DNA of 36,943 nt, taken from Minisyncoccota bacterium (GTDB lineage: Bacteria > Pseudomonadota > Alphaproteobacteria > Elsterales > Elsteraceae). Below the pieces are notes generated by a model. The model was not told where the DNA came from. It saw only the letters and a list, made by a program, of their open reading frames with translations, and did no database searches. Positions 7,158 to 14,580 of the stretch are shown here, piece after piece. The stretch spans positions 1 to 36,943 of the forward strand of contig JASGCE010000008.1 in NCBI GenBank assembly GCA_030054295.1, written 5' to 3'. The position numbers and the translations under genes were made by a program. Every line of letters starts with the position of its first letter. Positions within the stretch are counted from its first letter, which is position 1.

Positions 7158-8435
7158 ATGACAAAAATTTGCCAAATATTTACAATTGCGATTGTTGCTG
7201 TGGTCATGGTTTTTGGTTTCTCCCCCACTGCCCGCGCTGACGAGGCCATCGAAAAGGCCACATTCGATGCCTGTCTACCCAAGGCCGAGGCCGGTGATGC
7301 CGAGTGTCAAAACATTGTTGGCTTGTCCTATGAAAAGGGTAATGGTGTGCCAAAGGACTATTCACAGGCGGCTGCTTGGTACCGCAAAGCAGCAGATCAG
7401 GGCAATCCATATTCCCAAAAAAATCTTGGTGATTTGTATTACAGTGGTAATGGTGTGGAACAGGATTATGCTCAAGCGATCATATGGTACCGCAAAGCTG
7501 CCGAACAGGGTTATATATATGGAGCACAAAACAAGCTTGGTGATATGTATTTTGATGGCAAGGGTGTTGCGAGGGATTATGGTCTAGCTATCATATGGTA
7601 CCGAAAAGTCGGCGATCACTCAAATGCATATGCACAATACCGAATTGGTCGGATGTATAATTTGGGTACTGGTGTTCCGCAGGACTATGACGAGGCGATC
7701 ACTTGGTACCGCAAGGCTGCCGAACAGGGTAATGGTGCGGCGGAATATTACCTTGGCTTTATGTATCTTAATGGCCAAGGGGTCGTTAAGGATCTTATAA
7801 CGGCTGAAAAATACTTTAAGTCTGCGCAGGCGAAAAACATTTCTGAAGCAGTCCCATATCTTAAACAAATTGCTGAAGAAAAAAAACAACGCATTGCCGA
7901 AGAAAAAATGGCAGAAAAACAACGACTTGAAGCCTTAAAGGCCTTTAATGCCATCAGGGTCAAGGCCGATAAGGGCGATGCAAAGGCGATGGTCGCGGTG
8001 GGTTCGATCTATCTGACTGGAAACCCCGCCGTGACTCAAGACTTTACCAATGCCATGAGCTATTTCAAACAGGCCGTCGCCAAGGGTAACATCGACGCCT
8101 ATAGGTTTACGGGTAGAATGTACGAGAAAGGTTTGGGGGTTCCTGCTAGTTGCGAAGTCGCAAATCAATATTATCAAAAGGCGGCTAATAAAGACGATAA
8201 TTGGGCGATTGAAGCCATTGGTAAATGTAATAAAATCATAGCCAATAATGCTTATCAAAAGGGATATGAGGCCGGCAAAAAGGTTGGCTATGAGGCTGGT
8301 ACTGAATCTGGATTTAATCGTGGCGTAGCTGTTGGTTATAATAATGGCTATGGCAGTGGTAAGGCGGCTGGCTATAACAGCGGCTATGGCAATGGGCAAA
8401 GCGCGGCAAATTGGACAAACTTTTGGAATCAATAA
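7158..8435 (+). CDS. Secreted Sel1-repeat protein with C-terminal (Gly-x-x-x)12 tail
   Basis: 425 residues. A Sec signal peptide (residues 1-27, hydrophobic core IFTIAIVAVVMVFGF) ends ARA before DEA, so the protein is probably periplasmic. Residues about 44-235 carry five to six Sel1/TPR-like repeats (consensus GNGVxxDYxxAxxWYRKAAEQG). Next is a charged helix (EEKKQRIAEEKMAEKQRLEA, about 238-257), then a second pair of Sel1 units (about 275-355). Residues 369-416 are twelve uninterrupted G-x-x-x units rich in Tyr and Asn, followed by ANWTNFWNQ. Sel1 solenoids scaffold protein-protein contacts, and the GxxxG periodicity suggests a tightly packed helix. The gene stands alone with its own promoter and its partner is unknown. 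The family assignment is secure and the role is not. Confidence 0.88.
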   Translation: MTKICQIFTIAIVAVVMVFGFSPTARADEAIEKATFDACLPKAEAGDAECQNIVGLSYEKGNGVPKDYSQAAAWYRKAADQGNPYSQKNLGDLYYSGNGVEQDYAQAIIWYRKAAEQGYIYGAQNKLGDMYFDGKGVARDYGLAIIWYRKVGDHSNAYAQYRIGRMYNLGTGVPQDYDEAITWYRKAAEQGNGAAEYYLGFMYLNGQGVVKDLITAEKYFKSAQAKNISEAVPYLKQIAEEKKQRIAEEKMAEKQRLEALKAFNAIRVKADKGDAKAMVAVGSIYLTGNPAVTQDFTNAMSYFKQAVAKGNIDAYRFTGRMYEKGLGVPASCEVANQYYQKAANKDDNWAIEAIGKCNKIIANNAYQKGYEAGKKVGYEAGTESGFNRGVAVGYNNGYGSGKAAGYNSGYGNGQSAANWTNFWNQ

Positions 8436-8820
8436 GGTTGGTTTTTTGGGTGGTCACAGCAGGTTAAAGAATGGCCAACAGCACCCTTCCAAGGGGAATG
8501 ACAAGGAGTGGGATGCTGATAGGATTGAATCTGTTTCTGATTCACTGTGCTGAACGCGAAATGAATGAGTAACGGGAGTCGTCGTTCGACTGAATCTCTG
8601 ACCAGCGGCCTGAGGCAATGCTCCGTTCAAAAATCGCCGCGAGGTTCGCTCCCTGCTGCCCAAACCGAGCATAGTTAACCGCATTGCGAGCCTTGTCCGA
8701 CAGGCTGTCCAGCTTGCCAAGCTGGGTAATGATATTCACCCACCCGAGTCGCTTGCAACCCATTCTGCACCCGAAGCCCCACAAGCCCGGCCTGAGCGAT
8801 TCCTTAATCATGGTGTAGCT
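8436..8820. other. Unassigned spacer with a doubtful 89-codon frame
   Basis: An 89-codon minus-strand frame (8542-8811) reads MIKESLRPG... with an alanine/arginine-rich middle. It has no convincing ribosome site. Its first eight codons lie in a 24-base sequence repeated near 11192-11216 (GGCCTGAGCGATTCCTTA), so the start is probably inside a repeat. I recognise no family. The rest of the stretch has only weak inverted repeats, such as CAGCACCC against GGGATGCTG. Confidence 0.3.
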
Positions 8821-9023
8821 GCCCTGTCATTGCGAGCCTCGTCGCCGCTGCGAAGCAGCACAAGCGACGACGCTTGCCGACGAATGTCGGCATAAGCCGA
8901 CGGGGCTCGACGCTATGAGGGGTCGGGGAGGTTTAAACTTCTCAAAACACCCTCAGTGCACCGCTTCGCTCGACGCTGTGAGGGGTGCAAAAATGTTGAA
9001 ACCTCTCAAACCCCCTCATCGCG
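8821..9023. repeat. Palindrome-rich repeat cluster, left part
   Basis: This stretch holds TGTCATTGCGAGCCTCGTCG (a half arm of the R4 type), GCTGCGAAGCAGC, the inverted pair GACGAATGTCGGC/GCCGAC, and two imperfect direct repeats. The direct repeats follow the pattern GCTCGACGCT(A/G)TGAGGGGT...AACTTCTCAAAACACCCTC and ...AACCTCTCAAACCCCCTC. It looks like layered insertions of short palindromic modules. No coding frame is credible. Confidence 0.6.
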
Positions 9024-9194
9024 TTCTGCCCTGTCGGCGAATGCCGACATTCGTCGGCGGGGCAGAAGGTGATCCAGCGGGGGGAAGACTTGCGGAGCAA
9101 GTCGAGGGGGCGTCAGCCCCCTAACTTATTTGCCTTTTAAAGTGGGGGGCTGACGCCCCCGTCTCACTTCGTTCGACTCCCCCGCTGGATCGCC
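9024..9194. repeat. R3 nested palindrome (full copy)
   Basis: A first stem pairs 9024-9043 (TTCTGCCCTGTCGGCGAATG) with 9048-9067. A second, nested palindrome has outer arms CGATCCAGC-like GATCCAGCGGGG (from about 9071) and CCCCGCTGGATC (ending about 9191). Inside it are AGACTTGCGGAGCAAGTC and GGGGGCGTCAGCCCCC on one side, mirrored by GGGGGGCTGACGCCCCC on the other. A half copy with the same module order lies at 29318-29393. From 9195 to 9353 nothing else is evident. Confidence 0.75.
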
Positions 9195-9353
9195 TTGTCC
9201 AATCGTCGAATATAAATATTCGCCAATTGAACAACGCGATGAGGGGTGAGGGGTGCCATAAAATATGAAAATGCTTTAGTTTGGGGTTTTCAGACTTTCC
9301 CGAAACAGGAAGGGCAAGTGAAATCATTTGTTATAAAATGACCTTAATAACCC

Positions 9354-9382
9354 TTGCTATGCGGCAGCAGATTGAGTATGGT
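9354..9382 (+). promoter_or_regulatory. Putative promoter of tRNA-Arg
   Basis: TTGCTA (9354-9359), a 17-base spacer, and TATGGT (9377-9382), ending 30 bases before the mature tRNA 5' end. Confidence 0.45.
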
Positions 9383-9412
9383 CGCGCCATTATCTTGGTT
9401 GTTACCGGATAG

Positions 9413-9489
9413 GCGCCCGTAGCTCAATTGGATAGAGCACCAGACTACGAATCTGGGGGTTAGGAGTTCGAGTCTCTTCGGGCGCGCCA
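9413..9489 (+). tRNA. tRNA-Arg(ACG)
   Basis: A 77-nt cloverleaf. The acceptor stem GCGCCCG pairs with CGGGCGC; the discriminator is G and CCA is encoded. The anticodon stem CCAGA/TCTGG carries loop CTACGAA, giving anticodon ACG (A34 is normally edited to inosine and reads CGU/CGC/CGA). The T arm contains the expected GTTCGAG. The allantoicase gene begins 79 bases downstream. No integrase or duplicated 3' end nearby suggests an island. Confidence 0.96.
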
Positions 9490-9568
9490 TTTCTGTCAGC
9501 AGATAACCCCATTGCGGTAATAATTCACAGACCCACCAATCCCTGTCATTTACACCCGAAGGAATGCC

Positions 9569-10585
9569 ATGACTGTCCTTACTCTGGAACTGCCGACCCT
9601 TCCCGAATTTGCGCGGAACCGCATCAATCTGGCCTCGCCGCGGCTGGGAGCCAAGGCGATTTTTGCGACCGATGATTTTTTCGCCGACAAGAATCGGATG
9701 CTCCAGGATGTCGAGGCCAGCTTCGATCCCGATAAATATGACACCAATGGCAAATATATGGATGGCTGGGAATCCAAACGCCGTCGCCACGGGGGTCACG
9801 ACTATGCGGTGGTTAAGCTCGGGGCGCGGGGAAGGATTTTTGGCGTTGATCTCGACACGAGTTTTTTTACCGGGAACTTTCCTCCCGCCGCTTCGCTGGA
9901 GGCCTGCAATAGTAACACCGACCCCGATGATTCAACCGTCTGGACGCAGATTCTGCCGGCGGTTTCGCTCTCGGCCTCGGCCCATCATTTCCACGCCATC
10001 GCCAGCACCGAGGCCTGGAGTCACCTCCGCCTCCACATCTATCCCGATGGCGGCATGGCCCGCCTGCGCGTCTATGGCGAGCCGGTCCCCGATTGGCACG
10101 GCAAGGACCCTGCGGCCATTCACGAACTGTCGCTGGCCAACAATGGCGGGCGGATTGTTGCCTATAACAATGCCCACTATGGTTCGGTCTGGACGATGCT
10201 CACCCTGGGGCGCGGGATCAATATGGGCGATGGCTGGGAGACTCGCCGCCGCCGTGAACCCGGCAATGACTGGATTATCGTCAAGCTGGGAGGCACCGGG
10301 ATTGTCGAGAAGATCGAGGTCGATACCTGCCACTACAAGGGCAACTATCCCGACCGCTGTTCAGTGCAGGCAGCCCTCGTCGAGTCCGCCACCGACCAGT
10401 CGATCATTACCGAGGCCATGTTCTGGCCAAGTCTGATGGACGAGCAAAAACTATCGATGGATCAGATTCATGTCTTTGCCGGCACCGACATTATTCACCC
10501 ACGCGGGCCGGTCAATATGGTCAAGCTGAATATATTCCCCGATGGCGGCATATCGCGGCTGCGGATCTTTGGTCGGTTGGCATAA
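9569..10585 (+). CDS. alc: Allantoicase
   Basis: Hydrolyses allantoate to ureidoglycolate and urea in purine-ureide degradation (cytosolic). At 338 residues it has the usual family length. The two homologous jelly-roll halves of allantoicase are visible: DGWESKRRRHGGHDYAVVKLG with DTSFFTGNFPP (residues 70-112), and DGWETRRRREPGNDWIIVKLG with DTCHYKGNYPDRCSVQA (residues 225-270). Each half also carries a LRLHIYPDGG-like strand (LRLHIYPDGGMARLRVYGEP; VKLNIFPDGGISRLRIFGR). A GAAGGA ribosome site precedes ATG 9569. The stop TAA overlaps the next ATG as TAATG, so it is coupled to allA. No allantoinase or uricase is in the window. Confidence 0.96.
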   Translation: MTVLTLELPTLPEFARNRINLASPRLGAKAIFATDDFFADKNRMLQDVEASFDPDKYDTNGKYMDGWESKRRRHGGHDYAVVKLGARGRIFGVDLDTSFFTGNFPPAASLEACNSNTDPDDSTVWTQILPAVSLSASAHHFHAIASTEAWSHLRLHIYPDGGMARLRVYGEPVPDWHGKDPAAIHELSLANNGGRIVAYNNAHYGSVWTMLTLGRGINMGDGWETRRRREPGNDWIIVKLGGTGIVEKIEVDTCHYKGNYPDRCSVQAALVESATDQSIITEAMFWPSLMDEQKLSMDQIHVFAGTDIIHPRGPVNMVKLNIFPDGGISRLRIFGRLA

Positions 10586-11094
10586 TGGCGCGGATGGTTA
10601 AACTCGAGCCCCTGACTCGCGCGGCCTTTGCTGATTTTGGCGATGTGATCGATTGCGATGGAGTGACTCCCAAGCTCATCAATCAGGGGTTTGCCAAGCG
10701 GTACAATAACCTGTCTCCGACTACTGACTTGGGCGGTTTGCCTGCCGATGGTTTGAATGTCAATATCAGTATTTTTGTCGCCCAGCCGCGACCAATGCCG
10801 ATTGAGATTAAACTGATGGAGCGGCATCCGCTGGCGACTCAGGCCTTTTATCCGACGCAGAATCAGGAATGGTTGGTGGTGGTGGCGGGGGATCCTCAGC
10901 GGGAGGAGTCTTACCGCGGCTTCAGGGCGACCGGGCGGCAAGGGGTGACCTATGGCAAGAATATTTGGCACCATCCGCTGTTGGTCTTGCAGCCCGACAG
11001 TTATTTTGTGATTGTTGATCGCCGCGGGCCAGAGGCTAACCTCGAGGAGGTGGAGCTGAAGGAATCGCTGTTTGTGGGGTTGGGTTTGTTTTAG
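10585..11094 (+). CDS. allA: Ureidoglycolate lyase
   Basis: Cleaves ureidoglycolate to glyoxylate and urea, the step after allantoicase. The 169 residues fit the AllA cupin family: LEPLTRAAFADFGDVID at the N-terminus, AKRYNNLSPTTDLGG, NVNISIFVAQPRPMPIEIKLMERHPLATQAFYP, and the barrel end YGKNIWHHPLLVL. It starts at ATG 10585 overlapping the alc stop, so the two are made from one transcript; ATG 10594 (MVKLEPL) is an alternative. An R1 repeat begins at the last codons (GTTTGTTTTAG includes the stop). Together the two genes release both nitrogens of allantoate as urea. Confidence 0.94.
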   Translation: MARMVKLEPLTRAAFADFGDVIDCDGVTPKLINQGFAKRYNNLSPTTDLGGLPADGLNVNISIFVAQPRPMPIEIKLMERHPLATQAFYPTQNQEWLVVVAGDPQREESYRGFRATGRQGVTYGKNIWHHPLLVLQPDSYFVIVDRRGPEANLEEVELKESLFVGLGLF

Positions 11095-11182
11095 GAAAAG
11101 AATGTCCCCCCTCCCTTCAGGGAGCGGGGGATAGCAAGTCTTGGCGAGTGCTTACGAGCGTTAGACTTGCTTGGGGGGTAGG
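11083..11182 (+). repeat. R1 double-hairpin repeat, copy b
   Basis: Starts in the last codons of allA (GTTTGTTTTAGGAAAAGAATG). The first hairpin is CCCCCCTCCCTTCAGGGAGCGGGGG and the second CAAGTCT...AGACTTG, and the copy ends CTTGGGGGGTAGG. It is almost identical to 26233-26351. It pairs with the inverted copy c 94 bases further on. The spacer 11183-11275 carries GGCCTGAGCGATTCCTTA, also present near 8790. Confidence 0.8.
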
Positions 11183-11275
11183 CAGGCACGGCCTGAGCGA
11201 TTCCTTATTCATTTGTTTTTAACATTGTACTCCAATACTAAATGATAAGGCATGGCACCGCTAACTTCGCGCGGC

Positions 11276-11423
11276 ATACCCCCCAAGTCGTTCTAAGATT
11301 TTCGCTGCGCTTTGCTTGCTCAAATCTAAGAACGACTATCCCCCGCTTTCCCTCGCGAAAGGGGGGACATTCTTTGTCTAAACCAAATCTTTGTTGGTGC
11401 AACAAAACCTGAAACTGCTCTAG
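11276..11423 (-). repeat. R1 double-hairpin repeat, copy c (inverted, with GCTCTAG tail)
   Basis: Read on the plus strand it opens ATACCCCCCAAGTCG, holds GTTCTAAGATTTTCG...AAATCTAAGAAC and CCCCCGCTTTCCCTCG, and ends CAACAAAACCTGAAACTGCTCTAG. Its long stem matches copy a (252-372). The tail matches 1983-2011. Beyond it, 11424-11560 contains several GCGGGTAATGACA or inverted versions and a GTTTGCCC/GGGCAAAC hairpin; no gene is visible. Confidence 0.8.
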
Positions 11424-11566
11424 CAAAACAAAGCGAGATTACCCGTCTGCGTTTGCCCCTGCCAGGGCAAACTTGCGGGTAATGACAGGAGGGAGGGCGC
11501 GGGTACTGACATGCGTCAGCGGTGCGGGTAATGACAAAGGATTAAACTATCTTCGCATTTAAATTA

Positions 11567-11641
11567 TGGCTCCCAGGGAGGGATTCGAACCCCCGACCGA
11601 GCGGTTAACAGCCGCTAGCTCTACCACTGAGCTACCTGGGA
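11567..11641 (-). tRNA. tRNA-Asn(GTT)
   Basis: 75 nt on the minus strand. The acceptor stem TCCCAGG pairs with CCTGGGA; the discriminator is G and CCA is encoded. The anticodon stem AGCGG/CCGCT holds loop CTGTTAA, giving anticodon GTT. It lies 37 bases downstream of tRNA-Cys on the same strand and is probably co-transcribed with it. Confidence 0.96.
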
Positions 11642-11678
11642 ACAAGCTTTGTACTGATGTTACAAACACCAGTCACTG

Positions 11679-11752
11679 TGGAGGCCGGGAAGGGAATCGA
11701 ACCCCCGTACAAGGCTTTGCAGGCCTCTGCATAACCACTCTGCCACCCGGCC
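11679..11752 (-). tRNA. tRNA-Cys(GCA)
   Basis: 74 nt on the minus strand. The acceptor stem GGCCGGG pairs with CCCGGCC; the discriminator is U and CCA is encoded. The anticodon stem GAGGC/GCCTT with loop CTGCAAA gives anticodon GCA. It is the first gene of a two-tRNA unit with tRNA-Asn, immediately downstream of the glycan operon on the same strand. Confidence 0.96.
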
Positions 11753-11857
11753 GACCCTGCATCATGCCTTATCTCTCTCACTGCGGGGTTTTTAGCACGA
11801 GAGCCGAGAGATTACAAACAGATTTTTTACATTCAAGCCAGAAACCATTCCAAAAAC

Positions 11858-12814
11858 CTATTGCAACAGGATTGTCGTCAAACCATCATCATTCAGGCTC
11901 ATAATGTTTTGCGTAAATTCTATCATTTCTTCAGCCCCGAAGTAACCAATCATCCCTTGCAGCACCCGGACATAATTTGCCACCTCGCGATCATTGATCA
12001 CTCGGTTTCGTTCATTCTGGCTATGGCGCAACCGTGCCAGCATTTGGATGATATAGACGACTCTTTTGACGACACTAAAATCGTTAAAGGCCGAGCCATT
12101 ATGTTTGATGTTGACCGCCCACTGGGCCTTGATAAATCCGACCTCGCCCTGTTCCGAAGTCAACCAAAACCACGGCCAGTCCCCCACCTTCAGATCATCC
12201 CATTCCGCCAGTAAATTTTGCTGCATGATCGTCGTACGACCGACCACGGCATTCATATGGAAGCCACAGGTATTGAGGGTAAAGAGCAGATCGGGATTTA
12301 AAATAAATTGCTCCAGTTCGCCATTGTTTGGCAGGGGGCGAAGGATTGCTTCCGTACCACTGATAAAGGGAAAGACCCCTTGCATGACCCCTTGCTCATC
12401 GATAAAGAAATATTCATGCCCGCAATAGACGACCGAGGGATGGTCATCGAGCAGAGCCAGTTGATAACGCAGTTTAGACGGGTGACTCCAATGGTCATCG
12501 CCATCCAAAAACCCAATAAAGGGCGATTGAATCCGCTGCACCGCTTCGCGGAAATTTATCGCCGGCCCGACATTGGTTTGCCGGGCGTGAAGCCAGACTC
12601 GCCCCTGCAAACCGTGCGAATCGATGAGGGCCGCAACCCGCGCGGCCGTGCCATCGGGAGAGGCATCGTCACAGACATGTATCGTGCCGAGTCGATCACT
12701 ATCCTGTTGTAATATCGACAAGATTGCCTTCTCGATATAGGCACTGTGATTGTAACAGCAGACCACAATGTCACAATGCCCCCCCGCTCCAGTCGCCCCT
12801 TGATTAGACATCAT
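11858..12814 (-). CDS. Family 2 glycosyltransferase
   Basis: 318 residues with a GT-A fold. The N-terminus is CDIVVCCYNHSAYIEKAILSIL (donor nucleotide strand), followed by VCDDASPDGT and FIGFLDGDDHW; the DGDD is the metal/UDP-sugar site. No transmembrane helix is visible, so it is probably membrane-peripheral on the cytoplasmic side. I chose the ATG at 12814 (or the adjacent ATG at 12811), inside the 3' end of the methyltransferase gene after a G-run; the upstream in-frame stretch to 13048 is the shadow of that gene. It is the last gene of a six-gene glycan operon. Donor and acceptor are unknown. Confidence 0.85.
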   Translation of the reverse strand: MMSNQGATGAGGHCDIVVCCYNHSAYIEKAILSILQQDSDRLGTIHVCDDASPDGTAARVAALIDSHGLQGRVWLHARQTNVGPAINFREAVQRIQSPFIGFLDGDDHWSHPSKLRYQLALLDDHPSVVYCGHEYFFIDEQGVMQGVFPFISGTEAILRPLPNNGELEQFILNPDLLFTLNTCGFHMNAVVGRTTIMQQNLLAEWDDLKVGDWPWFWLTSEQGEVGFIKAQWAVNIKHNGSAFNDFSVVKRVVYIIQMLARLRHSQNERNRVINDREVANYVRVLQGMIGYFGAEEMIEFTQNIMSLNDDGLTTILLQ

Positions 12815-13562
12815 CCCCCCCGTTGCTACAGACCAAAAATATACTGGCGCAGAGATCGGGATAGACCATCCCAAGTTGGTAACAGCCCTCGAGATAGTCA
12901 ACAGAAACAATGTCGGTTTTAAGAATCCGATCCCACTGAAAATTGGCCAGGGCCTTAAAAAATATCCCCGAACGATGGTCAATCCGCAGGCCCGCAGCAC
13001 GGGCATCGCGCTCCAAACTATCGAGCGAATAGGTGATGCGGTGACCATGGTCAGCCTCGGCCGGAGTCACCGCAGCATTGTGGCTAATCAGCCCCATCCG
13101 CACCGCAATCTGCCGCGACGGGGCATTGGCATTGGGACAGACCAGCAGCAGGCGACCATTCGGGGCGAGCCACTCCTGTTTGATCCGCCGCAGCACCGCC
13201 ACCGGATCATCGAGATGCTCCAAAACATGGGTCATGACAATGGTGTCATAACGATGCGGCAAGGCGACCGATTCAAACCGCCCAGGGATGATTGTGACTC
13301 TGGGCGACAGGCGTTTTTGCGCCTCGGCAATCGCCGCTGGCGATCCCTCGACACAGGTTATGTCGGCAAAATGGGGCAGGAGTCGCTCGGTAAATCGACC
13401 CATAAATGACCCCAATTCGAGCAATTTACCAGCCCGAAAAAAAGGCATGAATGAGCGAATCATAAAGCCATGCATTATGTCATAATCAAAATCATAGCCA
13501 TATTTGCGGGCAGTGGAATCATGCGATTCAGTGTCAAGATTTCGTACCGTTAAGTCAGTCAT
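12804..13562 (-). CDS. Class I SAM-dependent methyltransferase
   Basis: 252 residues. The SAM-binding motif I is KLLELGSFMGRFTERLLPHF (residues 46-65), the acidic strand 2 end is ITCVEGSPAAIAEAQKRL, and motif IV-like TIVMTHVLEHLDDPVAVLRRI follows, the pattern of UbiE/Methyltransf_11-type enzymes found in glycan clusters. It overlaps the following glycosyltransferase by 11 bases and lies 34 bases after the upstream propeller gene. It probably methylates a sugar or a glycan end in the pathway encoded here. The start is ATG 13562; no strong ribosome site is visible. The substrate cannot be read from the sequence. Confidence 0.82.
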   Translation of the reverse strand: MTDLTVRNLDTESHDSTARKYGYDFDYDIMHGFMIRSFMPFFRAGKLLELGSFMGRFTERLLPHFADITCVEGSPAAIAEAQKRLSPRVTIIPGRFESVALPHRYDTIVMTHVLEHLDDPVAVLRRIKQEWLAPNGRLLLVCPNANAPSRQIAVRMGLISHNAAVTPAEADHGHRITYSLDSLERDARAAGLRIDHRSGIFFKALANFQWDRILKTDIVSVDYLEGCYQLGMVYPDLCASIFLVCSNGGDDV

Positions 13563-13596
13563 TTCAGGTTCTTTTCCAAGGTTATTGCTTTATCAT

Positions 13597-14580
13597 TCAG
13601 CGGTTGTTCGGATTGCAGATCAGCTCCGCCAGGCCAAATCCGTGGCGGCCAAATTCATTGCCATTATAGAGCAGCCAGAGTTTTTGTTGGTGCCAAAACA
13701 GATTGGGATAGCATTGCATGTCGCTATTCCATGCGCCCGGCTCCCCAGTAAATTCAAGCGGTTCAGGGCTGCGATTCCAGGCCTGTCCATCGCGGGAGTA
13801 GGCCGTGCCGAGCCGATAGCCGCGTTTTGGATCGGTGCGAAATCCAACCGCTTCACGGAAGCAAAATACCATCAGATAGCCGCCGTCGATCTTGGTCACC
13901 GTCGGCAGGGCCTGACATTCATCGATTCCCAATTGGTCGGGAATAATGGCCGTGCCGCTGCGCCCGACCCAATGGAGTCCATCTGGCGATTCGCACTGGG
14001 CGATTTTATAAACCCTTTCTGGTTCAGGGTTGGTTAGAGTGGGCTCCAGCCATCTCTGGCCAAAAATATACCACATTTTCAATTTGTTAGCCTCGCTTAA
14101 GACAAAAGCGTCGCCGATCATAAATGGCTCGTGCAGCGATGCCGACATGACCGGGCCATCGCCATGACGGACAAAACTATCGCCGCCGTCAAAGGATTCG
14201 ACCAGGCCAATGGCAGCATCAATCGGCACACTGATTCGTCGACTGAGACCCGTGCTATAGCCCAAAATCCGACCACCATGGCGAAGGACATGAAGCGGAA
14301 AGATACCATGTTCATCAAAACAGCCGGTGCGACCGAGCGACAGGACGGGATTGCGCGAATGGTAAATGATCGACTTAAGGTCAAGAGAGTAATCAACAAA
14401 GGCAATTTGACTCAAATACTTGCCATTATTGGGTGATAATTTTCTTGTCGAGTAATAGACGCGAATTCGATCATCCAATACTATGGCGTGAGGCGATTGG
14501 GCAAAGCCAACCGCACTGTTTAGTGGGAGGTATGGCTCAACCGCAAAAACCTGTCCGTGGCCAATGGCGTGGATCTTCAT
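13597..14580 (-). CDS. Five-bladed beta-propeller, glycosidase-like (GH43/GH130-like) protein, paralogue 2
   Basis: 327 residues, no signal peptide, hence cytoplasmic. Repeated strand pairs typical of five-bladed propellers are visible: VLDDRIRVYYSTR, LGRTGCFDEHGIFPLHVLRHGGRI, SLHEPFMIGDAFV, ALPTVTKIDGGYLMVFCFRE, YPNLFWHQQKLWLLYNGNEFG. Conserved acids include Asp/Glu in GCFDEHG, Glu in HEPF, and Glu in DECQALP. It is clearly paralogous to the preceding gene (shared GCFDE.G, .L.EPF, VYKI..., W.SDMQ.YP, L.YNGN.FG..GFGLA) and overlaps it by four bases (ATGA). Such propellers cut or rearrange glycosidic bonds, sometimes by phosphorolysis. Its presence in a biosynthetic operon suggests synthesis or editing of an unusual sugar; the activity is inferred. 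Confidence 0.7.
   Translation of the reverse strand: MKIHAIGHGQVFAVEPYLPLNSAVGFAQSPHAIVLDDRIRVYYSTRKLSPNNGKYLSQIAFVDYSLDLKSIIYHSRNPVLSLGRTGCFDEHGIFPLHVLRHGGRILGYSTGLSRRISVPIDAAIGLVESFDGGDSFVRHGDGPVMSASLHEPFMIGDAFVLSEANKLKMWYIFGQRWLEPTLTNPEPERVYKIAQCESPDGLHWVGRSGTAIIPDQLGIDECQALPTVTKIDGGYLMVFCFREAVGFRTDPKRGYRLGTAYSRDGQAWNRSPEPLEFTGEPGAWNSDMQCYPNLFWHQQKLWLLYNGNEFGRHGFGLAELICNPNNR

Noticed and set aside
8542-8811. 89-codon minus-strand frame as a gene
   Set aside because: The start falls in a dispersed 24-base repeat, no ribosome site is convincing and no family is recognised. Kept only as a doubtful frame in the spacer description.
8821-9194. CRISPR-like repeat cluster
   Set aside because: The repeats are nested palindromes of differing length without regular spacers, and no cas genes are present.
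9413-9489. tRNA-Arg as attachment site of an integrated island
   Set aside because: No integrase gene and no second copy of the tRNA 3' end are found; the flanking genes are ordinary metabolic genes.
9609-10436. 275-codon frame overlapping allantoicase
   Set aside because: Same strand but different frame from a clearly recognised enzyme; composition (Arg/Pro/Ser-rich) is typical of a shadow frame.
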